Origin: Prinsepia uniflora
Lineage: Eukaryota; Streptophyta; Magnoliopsida; Rosales; Rosaceae
DNA length: 64,000 nucleotides
Assembly: GCA_032719365.1 (NCBI GenBank)
Contig: CM064861.1
Span: forward strand, 78,364,863-78,428,862
Reading direction: 5' to 3'
Shown piece after piece: positions 45,307-55,896 of this stretch (positions are counted from its first letter, which is position 1; the number at the start of each line of letters is the position of its first letter). The translations under genes were made by a program, and so were the position numbers. The notes under the pieces are model-generated. The model ran no database searches. It had not been told where the DNA came from and saw nothing but the letters and a program-made list of their open reading frames with translations.

Positions 45307-45876
45307 TAAGGGTGGCAATTTTTGACACGACCCAATACACGACTCGAAACCCGCACGAAATTTATGCGGGTCAACCCGCACGATTAAAATTTCGGGTCAT
45401 TTTCGGGTCAACCCGTTATGACCCGTTTATTAAACGGGTGGGTTTCGGGTCAACCTGTTAACCCGTTTAATAACCTGTTAACCCGTTTAATAAATGGGTA
45501 GATTTCAGGTTAACAGGTTAACCCGTATATTGGCTTATATATTGACCCATTTAATAAACGTGTCATTACTAACTCATATATCTACCCATTTACTACCTAA
45601 ATATCTATTAAATTTTATAATTTAAATAGGTTAAACATGTTAAACGGGTTAAACGGGTCAAACGGGTCATAGGTTAATTGGGTTTTGAGTATGACCTGTT
45701 TATTAAATAGGTTAAACGGGTTAAACGGGTTACACGGGTCATTAACAGGTCGGGTTCGGGTTGGACATTCTTGACACGATTATTAAACGGGTCGGATTCG
45801 GGTTGGGCATAAATGGGTAAAACAAAATTCATGACACGACACGAACCCGACACGACACGACCCATTGGCACCCCTA
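45307..45876. mobile_element. hAT-type MITE (570 bp) rich in ACCCG/CGGGT
   Basis: The terminal inverted repeats TAAGGGTGGCAA and TTGGCACCCCTA match at 11 of 12 positions. They are flanked by the 8-bp duplication GTTGTCAC at 45299-45306 and 45877-45884. The 8-bp duplication and the TAGGGGTGxCAA terminus are typical of hAT elements. There is no coding capacity, so it would need a transposase supplied in trans. The interior is dominated by ACCCGTTTAATAAACGGGT-like inverted units. It lies about 1.0 kb upstream of the receptor kinase start. Confidence 0.92.
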
Positions 45877-46914
45877 GTTGTCACCCATATCTACATGTTA
45901 GATTGATTAGTAAATTTATCATTTAGTCATTACTCTCGAATTTATACTCTTTTATTAATTTTAGCAAGATTTAATTTCTCTCGTTTTATCTAATTTTTTC
46001 GTTAATCTTGTTATTTTTAAAGTAAGAAATATATCGTGTAATATATTTTTTTATAATTAGGATGATGAATTATAATGTTAATAAATTTGTACCGATCTCC
46101 TTTTTTATAAGGATCAAACCCGTAATCTCTCATTACACATTAATATGCGTATGAAATAACATTAAAATAGTAATATTAAAGACAATATAACAGAGAACAT
46201 TAACAACCAAAAATCATTCATGACGCACCACGTTTAATAATCAACATCACCATTTTGAAAATAAATAAGTAAACAAAATAGAAGTAAATATGATAGCAGA
46301 ATAAATAGATTATCAATAACAATTTAAGAAAAAATTATTAAAGAGATTTAAAACACAAAACAAATTAGCAAATTACTCTATTATAATATCATATTTAAAT
46401 GTATATAAGGATTATTTATACCCAACATAAAACATGTGATCTAAATAACGCTATTGGATTTAAAAACTGAAAAACAAATGGCAGATCAAAGTTAGTCTTC
46501 TACTTCACAAAATTTTGCAAAGTTTCAACATCAACCTTAACCACTAATATTTTCAGTTTCCACTAAATGGCAAAAAATCGAATATACTTAGCAATACTCT
46601 CTCTCTCTCTCTCTACTCGATCTCATAATGAAACCGCCGCGCCCCCCCCCCCCCCCCCCCCCACTCCGCACCTACACATTTTCCGTGAACCTTTCCTTCC
46701 CCCACAATTTCCAAAAGGTTGAAACAATAAAAGCCACCTTTCATGTGAAGACTGAAGTCCCCCTTCTTTGATAATTGAAACCTCTCCCTCCCTCCATTTG
46801 AACGTTCCAAACATTTTGCCTCCATCAGCCATGAACTTCACTTCTTCACTCATTCTAACTATACTTCTCATCCTCTCATCAAAACACTAATTTTTTTTTT
46901 TTTTTTAAATCAAG
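45877..46914 (+). promoter_or_regulatory. Upstream region of the HSL2-like gene
   Basis: AT-rich sequence between the MITE and the start codon. A TATATAA at 46402-46408 could be a TATA box, but would give a leader of about 480 bases. A (CT)9 tract at 46597-46614 and a 21-base poly-C run at 46642-46662 lie closer to the gene; pyrimidine patches are common near plant transcription starts. A T-rich run precedes the ATG. No start site can be fixed from sequence. Confidence 0.35.
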
Positions 46915-49900
46915 ATGGCTCATTTTGTTATGAAAACCCTCTTAACACTATGTCTTTTGCTAGTGACAATTTCTTCAGCTGTGGCAGTTTTGGCCGGAGA
47001 TACCCAGATTTTGATTCGGGTAAAGGCTAGACTTTCCGTCCCTGATGGCTCGCTCGACGACTGGGTTACAGGTAGCGGCAACAGCCCCTGCAATTGGACT
47101 GGAATTGCTTGCGACTCCAATAAATCATCTGTGCTTGCTGTAAATATATCCGGGTTGGATATTTCAGGCAGGTTTCCTTTCGGGTTTTGCCGGATTCGGA
47201 CCCTCCAGAACCTTTATATTTCTCAGAACTCCATCAACGGTTCTCTCCAATCCCAGACCCTCTCTCTCTGCTCCCACCTCCGGGTTCTGGAGCTCGACAA
47301 TAACTACATCGTCGGAGAACTACCGGATTTCTCGCCGGATTTCCCCGATTTGGAAGTCCTGAATTTGCAGAACAACAACTTCACTGGCGACATTCCGGAG
47401 AGCTTTGGTAGGTTTCCGGCACTAAGAAGATTGGTGCTGACAGGGAACTTGCTCACAGGCTCGATTCCTGGGTTCTTGGGAAATCTGAGTGAGCTGACTC
47501 ATTTGGAACTCTCAATGAATCCTTTCAAGCCCGGCGTCTTACCTCCTGAAATCGGAAACTTAACAAAGCTGGCGAATCTGTTTATCACCCAAGCCTATCT
47601 CACCGGTCCAATACCAGACTCCATCGGAAAATTGGTCTCGCTCACTAACCTCGACTTGTCTCAGAATTCCCTATCGGGTCCAATCCCGGAGAGCATTGGC
47701 CGACTGAGCAGCGTGGTGCAGGTCGAGCTTTATGCCAACCAGCTGTTCGGCGAATTGCCTGAGAGTATCGGAAACTTGACTTCTCTTCAGAACTTAGATG
47801 TATCATTAAACGGTTTCACTGGAAAATTTCCAGAGCGAATTGCAGCATTGCCTTTGCTTTCTTTGCATATCAACGACAATTATTTCCAGGGCCCATTTCC
47901 AGAAATCATAGCCTCCAACCCAGATCTCTTGGAGCTGAAGATCTTCAACAACAGCTTTTCTGGTTTGATCCCTCGAAATCTCGGACGATATTCCGATTTG
48001 GGCGATCTCGACGTCTCCACGAACAAGTTCACCGGCGAGCTACCCAATTACCTCTGTTATAGAAAAAAGCTTTGGAGTTTCATTGCATTTAGCAACCAAT
48101 TTTCTGGGAATTTGCCTGAAACATTAATGGAGTGCGCTTCTCTCGGTTACGTTCGGATCGAGAACAATGAACTCGACGGCGTCGTTCCTGCTAAGTTTTG
48201 GGGTTTACCGCTGCTTTATAATCTTCAACTCAGCAACAACAGATTCACCGGTGCCGTATCTCCGTCCATTTCCACTGCGAGTGGCATGGAGACGCTTGTG
48301 ATCTTCGACAACGCATTTTCCGGAGCACTTCCGCCGGAGATATGTAAGCTTTCTGAGCTCATAAAGCTGGACCTTAGCAATAACAAGTTCTCCGGCGACT
48401 TCCCATCTTGTATGACGGACTTGAATAAGCTACAGCAGCTTAGAATGCAGCATAATTTTTTCTCAGGTCAGATTCCGAATTCAATGAGTTCGTGGACCGA
48501 TTTGACAGAGATAAACCTCTCGAGGAATGGATTGTCGGGTCGAATCCCACCCGAACTTGGCGATTTGCCGGTGCTGAACTACCTGGATTTGTCGGACAAT
48601 TCATTCTCGGGAGAGATTCCCGCCCAATTGACCAAACTCAAGCTCAACGAATTCAACGTCTCAAACAACAAATTGTACGGAATGGTTCCCGGCGGTTTCA
48701 ATTACAATCTTTTTGTTTCGGGTCTTCTGGGAAACCCGAATCTCTGTAGTCCGAATTTGAAACCCCTCCCGACCTGTTCGAGGCCCAAATCCCCAACCCC
48801 ATTTTTGATAATCATTTTATCCGTCATCGTTGTACTTTTAGTCGGGTCAGTTCTCTGGTATTTGAAAATTAGATCCAAAGCATTTGGCGGTAAACAAAAG
48901 CGGCTTTACCGGGTCACCACTTTTCAACGCGTCGGGTTTAACGAAGAAGAGGTGATGCGGTCGTTGACAAATGAGAATCTAATAGCTACGGGTGGGTCGG
49001 GTCATGTTTATAAAGTGAAGCTGAAAACGGGTCAGAGTGTGGCAGTTAAGAAGCTATGGGGCGGGTCAAGGAAACCGGAGACTGAATCTGTTTTTATATC
49101 CGAGGTGGAGACATTGGGTCGGGTCCGGCATGGCAATATCGTAAAACTAATGTTTTGTTGTAGCGGTGAGGAATGTAGAATTTTGGGGTATGACTACATG
49201 GTGAATGGGAGCTTGGGCGATCGCTTGCATGGGGAGAAGGTTGGGGAGTTGAATGATTGGGCCAAGAGGTTCGACATTGCAGTGGGCTCGGCCCATGGGC
49301 TGGCCTATCTTCACCACGATTGTGTGCCGGGTATCGTGCACCGGGACGTCAAGAGTAACAACATACTTCTAGACGAGGACTGGACCCCGCGGGTGGCAGA
49401 TTTTGGCCTAGCAAAGACTCTGCAACGTGGCATGGCGGCCGGTTGTGGTGCCATGTCAAGGATTGCCGGATCCTACGGTTACATCGCACCAGGTAAATTA
49501 ATTTAAATTTTAAATACAAATCAGTGAAGTATTTTATTTAAAGCGGTAGCATGCACCTTCTTATTTTCAGTTGTTGGCTAACTTTTGCTTTTGTCTTTGG
49601 GACCCACGGATGTTTGTTTTGGTTAAAATTTGAAATTAGAAGCTAATTAATGTGTAGATTGGTGAATTTGAATAATGTGACACATCAACTTCTTGTGGTC
49701 TTCGTCTTCCTTGGTGTCTGGTCTGGATTGATGCCAATTGTGTCATCAGTCACTCAAACCCTTTGGGGATTGGGGATGAGCAATAAACACTCTTCCAAGT
49801 TCCAACATGGGTTTACTGTTTGGTTGGTGGACTGCTCTTGTTGACCTGTGGTCAACTATATTTTATTCGACATCATAATGTAGGTACTAGCTGGTGTCGA

Positions 49901-50566
49901 TGATTAGATCACTTCTTAACTTGCATGAATATGAAAACAATATCTTATCAACAATAATACTTAAAACTGCTGATGCTTAAGAATTTTGTAAGAACAAAAC
50001 AATAGCTTGACCCTTCAACTTATTACTGGATTTCTTATGATTTTGATTGCTCTACTTTTCAAGGAATATTTGTCCTTGTTACTTATGTGTTATTTTTTAA
50101 TATTAAGTTGTATGTTTTTTTACACAATTATTTGAGAATTATGAGTTATTTTTTGTGTATTTAATGTAATGCAGAATATGCATATACGCTTAAGGTTACT
50201 GAGAAGAGTGACGTGTACAGCTTTGGAGTAGTGCTGATGGAGTTGATAACTGGAAAGCGGCCAAATGACCTGTCGTTTGGTGAGAACAAGGATATTGTGA
50301 AATGGGTTAGAGAGGTGGCCATTGCTTCTCCGGAAGCACAAGGCAGCATTGACGACGAAGGTTGTTTTGGGAAAGATCTCAGCAAGATTGTGGATCCGAG
50401 AATAGACCTGGAGACATGTGATTATGAGGAGATTGAGAAGGTTTTGAAGGTGGCTCTTCTTTGTACCTCAGCTTTCCCAATTAATAGGCCCTCCATGAGA
50501 AAAGTGGTTGAAATGCTCAAAGATCAACAGAAACTTTCTCGATCCTCCAAAATGATGAACTATTAA
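46915..50566 (+). CDS. HSL2: LRR receptor-like kinase, HAESA-LIKE 2 type
   Basis: Two exons, 46915-49492 and 50175-50566, encode about 989 residues, close to Arabidopsis HSL2. HSL2-type receptors at the plasma membrane perceive IDA-family peptides, acting in organ abscission and lateral root emergence. Features in order: signal peptide (residues 1 to about 27); N-cap with CNWTGIACD; about 20 LRRs; C-terminal Cys pair (NLCSP...PTCS); transmembrane helix at about 628-650; kinase domain from about 680. The kinase has VAVKKLWG, the catalytic HRDVKSNN, VADFGLA and, formed across the intron, GYIAPEY. The C-terminal part has VYSFGVVLMELITGKRPND and PINRPSMRKVVEML. The first glycine of the ATP loop is alanine (ATGGSG), and the hinge is ILGYDYM where LVYEYM or LVYEFM is usual. 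The start has a good context (AAGATGG); Met6 is an alternative. HAESA or HSL1 is less likely. Confidence 0.93.
49493..50174 (+). other. Intron of the HSL2-like gene (682 bp)
   Basis: GTAAATT at 49493 and TGTAATGCAG ending at 50174 are canonical borders. The split falls after the first base of the glutamate codon of the APE motif, so splicing restores GYIAPEYAYT. Intron retention would add only a Lys-Leu-Ile-like tail before a stop and give a kinase without its C-terminal lobe. Confidence 0.93.
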
Positions 50567-51164
50567 TCTGTAGTTGTAAGTTTGTGTTTTTGTAGCCTGA
50601 TTTTTGTGGGTAAAGATTAGAGCAGCCAGTTTATTAGATTGGTGGTGCAAATTGTGGCTGTCTTTCTTAGGTTATTAGCCCTTCGTTAATTATCATGTAA
50701 GATTAGCAAATGAAATCAAATCTATTTATCATATGAAGTGAATATCGAACTTTTGTTCACCATCTCACACAATTTTGATATTTTCCCTATAATTATAACC
50801 AAAAATGGATTTGAACTTTCCTTCGGTATGAAATTTCCGATTAAGAGTTAGGTGGTTTTTGTAGTATCATTGGAATAAAAATGCTCGTGTTGGAATATTT
50901 TTCCTCTGAAATTTTATGGTTGAGTTTCAATCTGTCGTGTGTGTCCTTCTTGAAAGGTACATGTTCCCACATCCAACAACCGTTAGGTTTGTTTTCCATC
51001 TTTTCTTTTTGTTTTCAATCATGTTGTATACTTTTTTTTTATTTGATATCAGAAAATTAATTCTATTATTTATTAATATCATTTTGGACAAGAATTTTTT
51101 TAATCATGCAAGGCACATTATATTAATCAAAATTGGCAACGATTACATTTTTGGTGAAGTCTAT
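50567..51164 (+). other. 3' region of the HSL2-like gene and intergenic sequence
   Basis: AATGAAA-type sequence near 50709 could act in polyadenylation. The rest is AT-rich with no gene, ending where the short LTR E9 starts at 51165. Confidence 0.4.
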
Positions 51165-51686
51165 TGTTTGATCTTGAAATGACCTAATGTGATGAGACCC
51201 GCTGGGGGATCTTGGACCAACTGCGTGGTGTTCGGGACCCGCTGAGGGTGTCGTCGTCCTTTGGACATCCGTTCGGCAGCCGACCTGCAAGGCAGCACTT
51301 GACACCGGTGGGGGTGCCGTCCGAATGGGCTCCGATGCCTAAGTCAGTAATCGTGTGCCGAGTGGCGTAAGAGTGTAAGTAATAGTAGTCAGAAGAGAGA
51401 TCACCTTTATGATGGTTTGGGGGGTATTTATATCAGTCATGAATATGGTGGTTGAGTTACTGTTTGGGAGCATGTCCCATTTTGTGGCTAGGAGTCGCCT
51501 GGGGGTTCCTGAAGATCAGGGGCAAGCGCCAACTGGTGCCTACCCTGCTGGTGTTAGGGAGTTGGTGTGCTAGTGAGTTGGTGTGGCCAGCTGGTGTGAA
51601 TAGTGGAAAGGTGCCGAGCGGAGCTGCCGAGTGGTGGGAACTGCCATGGCCGACCAGCCAATACCGATCTACTGAGTGAGATCTGG
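51165..51686 (+). repeat. E9: short LTR related to E7, left part
   Basis: It starts TGTTTGATCTTGAAATGACC, with TGATGAGACCCGCTGGGGG and GGCTCCGATGCCTAAGTC as in E7, and a TATTTATA near 51427. It is cut at 51686 by E10; the remaining part is at 58853-58935. Its length without the insertion is about 605 bp. The flanks TCTAT and TAAGT do not match, so it may be one LTR of a larger element, or its second flank was rearranged. Confidence 0.75.
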
Positions 51687-54619
51687 TGTCAGGGCCCACC
51701 TCTAATCCCCCAGGATTAGGGACTAAACCCTGCTCCCGTCTGACTTACTCATGACACGAATGCCAGACTGACGTCTAACCTCCATGTAACACGTAAGTCA
51801 GACCAGGGATTCTCGAATCCAGTCATCCGAACTACTGTGGATTGCGGGTGTGATGTCTCCTTCTCTCTCGACCAACAGCCCGCACCGCAACAACCTGGAG
51901 GGTATCGAAAAAACGAAAAGACTGTGAGTGGACAAAAATAAAGTTTAAGTTCAAAAACATTTCATAAAACAGGTACATTTATACCCTCCACGCAAAAACC
52001 AATGCATGCATATCAAATTCATGTCATAAAACCATTCAATATTCCGGTTAAACAAACCATATAAGAAAAATCGAACACAAGTTCCTTTTTCCAAATCCCG
52101 GGCCTCAGCTAAAACCACTAAAAATCCATTTCATCCGGGCATAGCCCAAAACATCGGAAAACCCTTGAAAACCATACCACATTTCCATTCATCGAACCTG
52201 CTGGATCTATCCGAGTCTTTAAACTCCCCAGTCTTTAAACTCAACAGGCATACGGGGGAAAATATCAATATCCGAGGCTTTAAACTCCCGAGTCTTTAAA
52301 CTCAATCCGGGTCTTTAAACCAAATCTGGGCCCGTCCCCCGTCAAACATAATCCGGGTCTTTAAACCCAATAACCAGATCCAGCAAATCCAATCCAAAAC
52401 CCTTTGAAAACCTTTTTCCATTTCCGAATCCGAATCCGCAATCTCATCAGGATCCCGAATCCAAACCCAGAACTCATATCCATCTCATTTCCAGATCCGA
52501 GTCCGCAACCATCATTCCGTAAGCTAGCATCCGGAATAACCATTCCTAACCCAAACCCAAAAATCCATTTCGAGTTCCAAACCGAATTCTAAATCGTCAT
52601 CCGGAAATCCGATTCCAAAACCCGAAATCACGTTTCTTAAAACCACTTTTCTGAACTGGGCTTCAAGCCCGAAAATTCTTTCCAAAATCCTTTTACTTTC
52701 TTTGAAATCAAACCATATTTCAATCCCGAAATCAGATCATTAAAACCAGCTTCAAATCACAATATCCATCAAATCTCGTAAAACGTGGGATACCGTAATT
52801 TCCTCAAAAAACGTGCACAAACCGTAAACCATCACAATCATAAATAAAGTCATAGAATCAAATATAGAAAACATATAAAAACATATATGCATGCATCAAG
52901 AGTTAGAAAACAAAGTCCACACACAGACCATTTCGGCGTCGCCTCGATACGCGCGCACTTACGCCTTTCCTGGCCATTCCGCTTTCCTCGGCTTTCCCGA
53001 ACCTGTTCACATCCCATAACTAGGTCACTAACTACTTAATTAAGCTTCTACTAAAGCCCCGTAATTTTTCCGTATTTTTAACTATTTTTAACCGAGCCCT
53101 AAAACTTTCGGACAACCCGAAACATATCAAGCCAATGTCCGATTGACTCGAAACCAGCGCCAAAATGTTCGTTACATCGAATAATTTAAAAGTCATGTTG
53201 AAAACTTCCCCAAACAACCATTAACGCACCCCCACGCACGTCTGGAAACTCCTGCGCGTGAAACCCACGCGCTGTGAACAATGTCACCAGCAACCTCTGG
53301 TCGACCCGGTTCAGACCAGGTTAGACCGGTCTCTGTAACTTGAACCGACGTGGCCGGTTTTCCCTCAATACCAGTCCAATTCCACTCCAATCAATCCCAT
53401 TAGCTTCGTCCTGGCCTAAGCAATCGATTCCAATCCTAAAAACTAAACACTACAGCCTCTAACCCATCGTCCTCAAGCTCGAACCAAAACTGTCTGAAAC
53501 CTCTATTTCGGTTCCCGGTCAACCAAGCAATCCCCCATCACGGCTTCGAGTTTAAATGATTCCTAGGACCCTACTAAGCCTCAAAGACTCACAAAATCCC
53601 TCGACTCAGCCCCAAAAGCCACGACTTTTCGTTTGAATCAAAACGGCAAAACAGGGGAAACAGTGGCTTACCGTCTTTCTAACCTCCGCCGTACGCGCCG
53701 CCGTGCTCCTCTGCGTCCACAGAGTTGTCCTCAGCCGTCCTAGCCTCCCTTCAAACTTGATTGGATCAAATCGATCGTCTGTGGCTGCACCACCACTTCG
53801 ACCCTCTTTGTTTTCCTGAGAACTCACATCACTCTCCCACCGTGATTTCTCACACTGTTCTCACTCACAAGCCACTCACAAGTTTCTCCCTTCTCTCTGT
53901 CACTCTCACCAAGTCACAAGGTCACACACACACAGAATTGAACCAGAAAATCCTCACCGTCTCACTCTCTGTTCTGCGAAGGATGAACAATTGCAGGGTT
54001 TTAAATGTGTACAAGTTGTACCTGTGCACACCATAAACTTCCTAGAATCCTCTAGGTTCACCCCACGTGTCCAACTTTCTATGGACAGCAAGATAAATAT
54101 CCAATTACACAAACCCAGATGGCCTTATCTGATTGGCCCAATGTGAAAAGACCAAAATACCCCTAAGTCCAAAATTACCATTTTGCCCTTCACTTCCTAG
54201 ACCCATAACTTTACCGTCCGACGTCCGATGACAGCGCGCCGCCTGTCATTGTACTCAGGACGTCGAGACCTATCTAACGGTTCTCGGTCTACGTGAAAAC
54301 CAAGCGTCCAGCAAAAAGTCAACATTTTTCCTTTATTACGGTAACGCCCTTAACCTTCCGAACACCATAACTTTTTCTCCGATGGTCCAAATCGGACGTG
54401 CCACCTATCTACAAACTCATGACGTCCCGAACTACTTCACGGTCAATGGTCAATGCCCAATTGACCGTCCGAACCAAAAGTCAACTTTTTTGCCCAAACT
54501 AGGGGCAAAATCGTCATTCTACGCCCAAAGTCCAACAATAACCAACTAACCACCGATTAAACTCCCTAATCCGTTACTAATCACTTCACTAATCCCGACT
54601 TCCGGGACGGGTCCTTACA
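51687..54619 (-). repeat. E10 3' LTR
   Basis: It runs from TGTCAGGGCCCACC to GGGTCCTTACA. It carries a GAGTCTTTAAACTC and GGGTCTTTAAACC array at about 52212-52365. The donor-like site is altered to GTGTGTGGAC (near 52918), and the GC hairpin is imperfect near 53228-53265 (CACGCACG against GCGCGTG). Confidence 0.92.
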
Positions 54620-55896
54620 ATCTACCCTCCTTAAAAGAATTTCGTCCCTGAAATTCCACAACTCGACCCCACACCTGGGTCTCTTACTCGGTGATCAACT
54701 CTTACCCAACAACAACTGCTCTTGCTAGTTCCCAACCTATCATCTCCAACTTCCGGAAACCAACTCAACTCCACGAGCCTTAGGCGATCCTCAACTTCTA
54801 CGGATCACGACCACATGTCCGCACCCAAACCACGGTACATGCACATCCGAAAAGAGTATCAATCATCACTCCTTTTGATGATCGCATCACATCTTGCCCG
54901 AGGTTCCACTCCAACCACCGACGAAGATACTAACTGACAATCCCAAGCACGAGCCTAGGTCCACTGCTCCTCCATTGCTCTACTCTGATTAACCAACGGC
55001 ATCCTGACCGTTCGTCCTGAGACATGACCTACCCATGGTCGTCCTTACCTCGCTCTGAGTACGAACCCTCGTCAGGCAACCACTACCTCGGCTGCACCTA
55101 GCAGCACCGTCTCCACTCCAGTCGTAAGTCGGCCCAAACCACAAGGACTACGATACCACAAACCTCAACTCATGGTCCCCCTCAGGTACTTCTCACTACA
55201 ATCCAGTAATCCCACGGGGTTCCTCAAAGCATCCCCGTCGTCCGGGTTATCCAAACCCTCAACTGCCCTTGGTTCACTACAGCCTTACCACTCGGGTCGT
55301 CACACCCGACTAAGACCATCACTAGGGGAAAAATCCCACGAGTCTCACAGTAGTTTCGAGACTCTGCCATCAAGGCATCCGGCTACTCATAGCCGCACAA
55401 TTCCAAGCTCATCCCAACTGACCAAAGGTCACCAATCCATCCGATCAACATCCAAACGCCATCCGGCCCAACCGGTCACCATCAATCGGCCTCCTCGGCC
55501 TACGTATCTCACTAACTCAACGAGCTACTCTCAGGCCCCCCAGGCCGACCAACCTACTCATCCATAGCTCATCGGCTACCTTCCAGGTTACTTCTGCTAG
55601 CGTATCTCCGACCTTATGGTCCATCCACAAGCAAAACCAGTGCCAACACACGAATCGTTCCGGCCCTAAGCCGACGTACGTCACACCTCGTACTGCATAT
55701 CGAGCGACTAGCACCCTCAAACGCTGCTATCTAACCACCTCAAACGTACTATCACTATCGTATCCAGGTTACTGTCGAGCTGTTTCGCGTCGAGACATCA
55801 CATTCACAGTAGCATCACACCACCCAAGTCGACGAACCAACGACTCTGGGAACCAAACCTCACGCAGAACACACAAAACCTAGCTCTGATACCAAT
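54620..55896 (-). other. E10 internal region, non-coding
   Basis: The minus-strand polypurine tract AAGGAGGGTAGAT lies next to 54619. The 1.28 kb interior has no recognisable protein. The longest frame (55172-55567, plus strand, 131 codons) is Ser/Pro/Thr-rich, opposite to the element and unlike known proteins, so it is probably chance. The interior contains many CCATC- and CTCATC-type words but no clear tandem repeat. Confidence 0.8.
55883..55894 (-). other. Primer-binding site of E10 (initiator tRNA-Met)
   Basis: GCTCTGATACCA, two bases from the LTR start at 55897, the same as in E4 and E5. Confidence 0.94.

Noticed and set aside
49501..50174. A second short gene between the two kinase pieces
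   Set aside because: The interval has canonical splice borders and restores the kinase APE motif when removed, so it is an intron.
55172..55567. 131-codon open frame in E10
   Set aside because: It runs against the element's orientation, is rich in Ser, Pro and Thr, and has no recognisable domain; likely chance in C-rich sequence.
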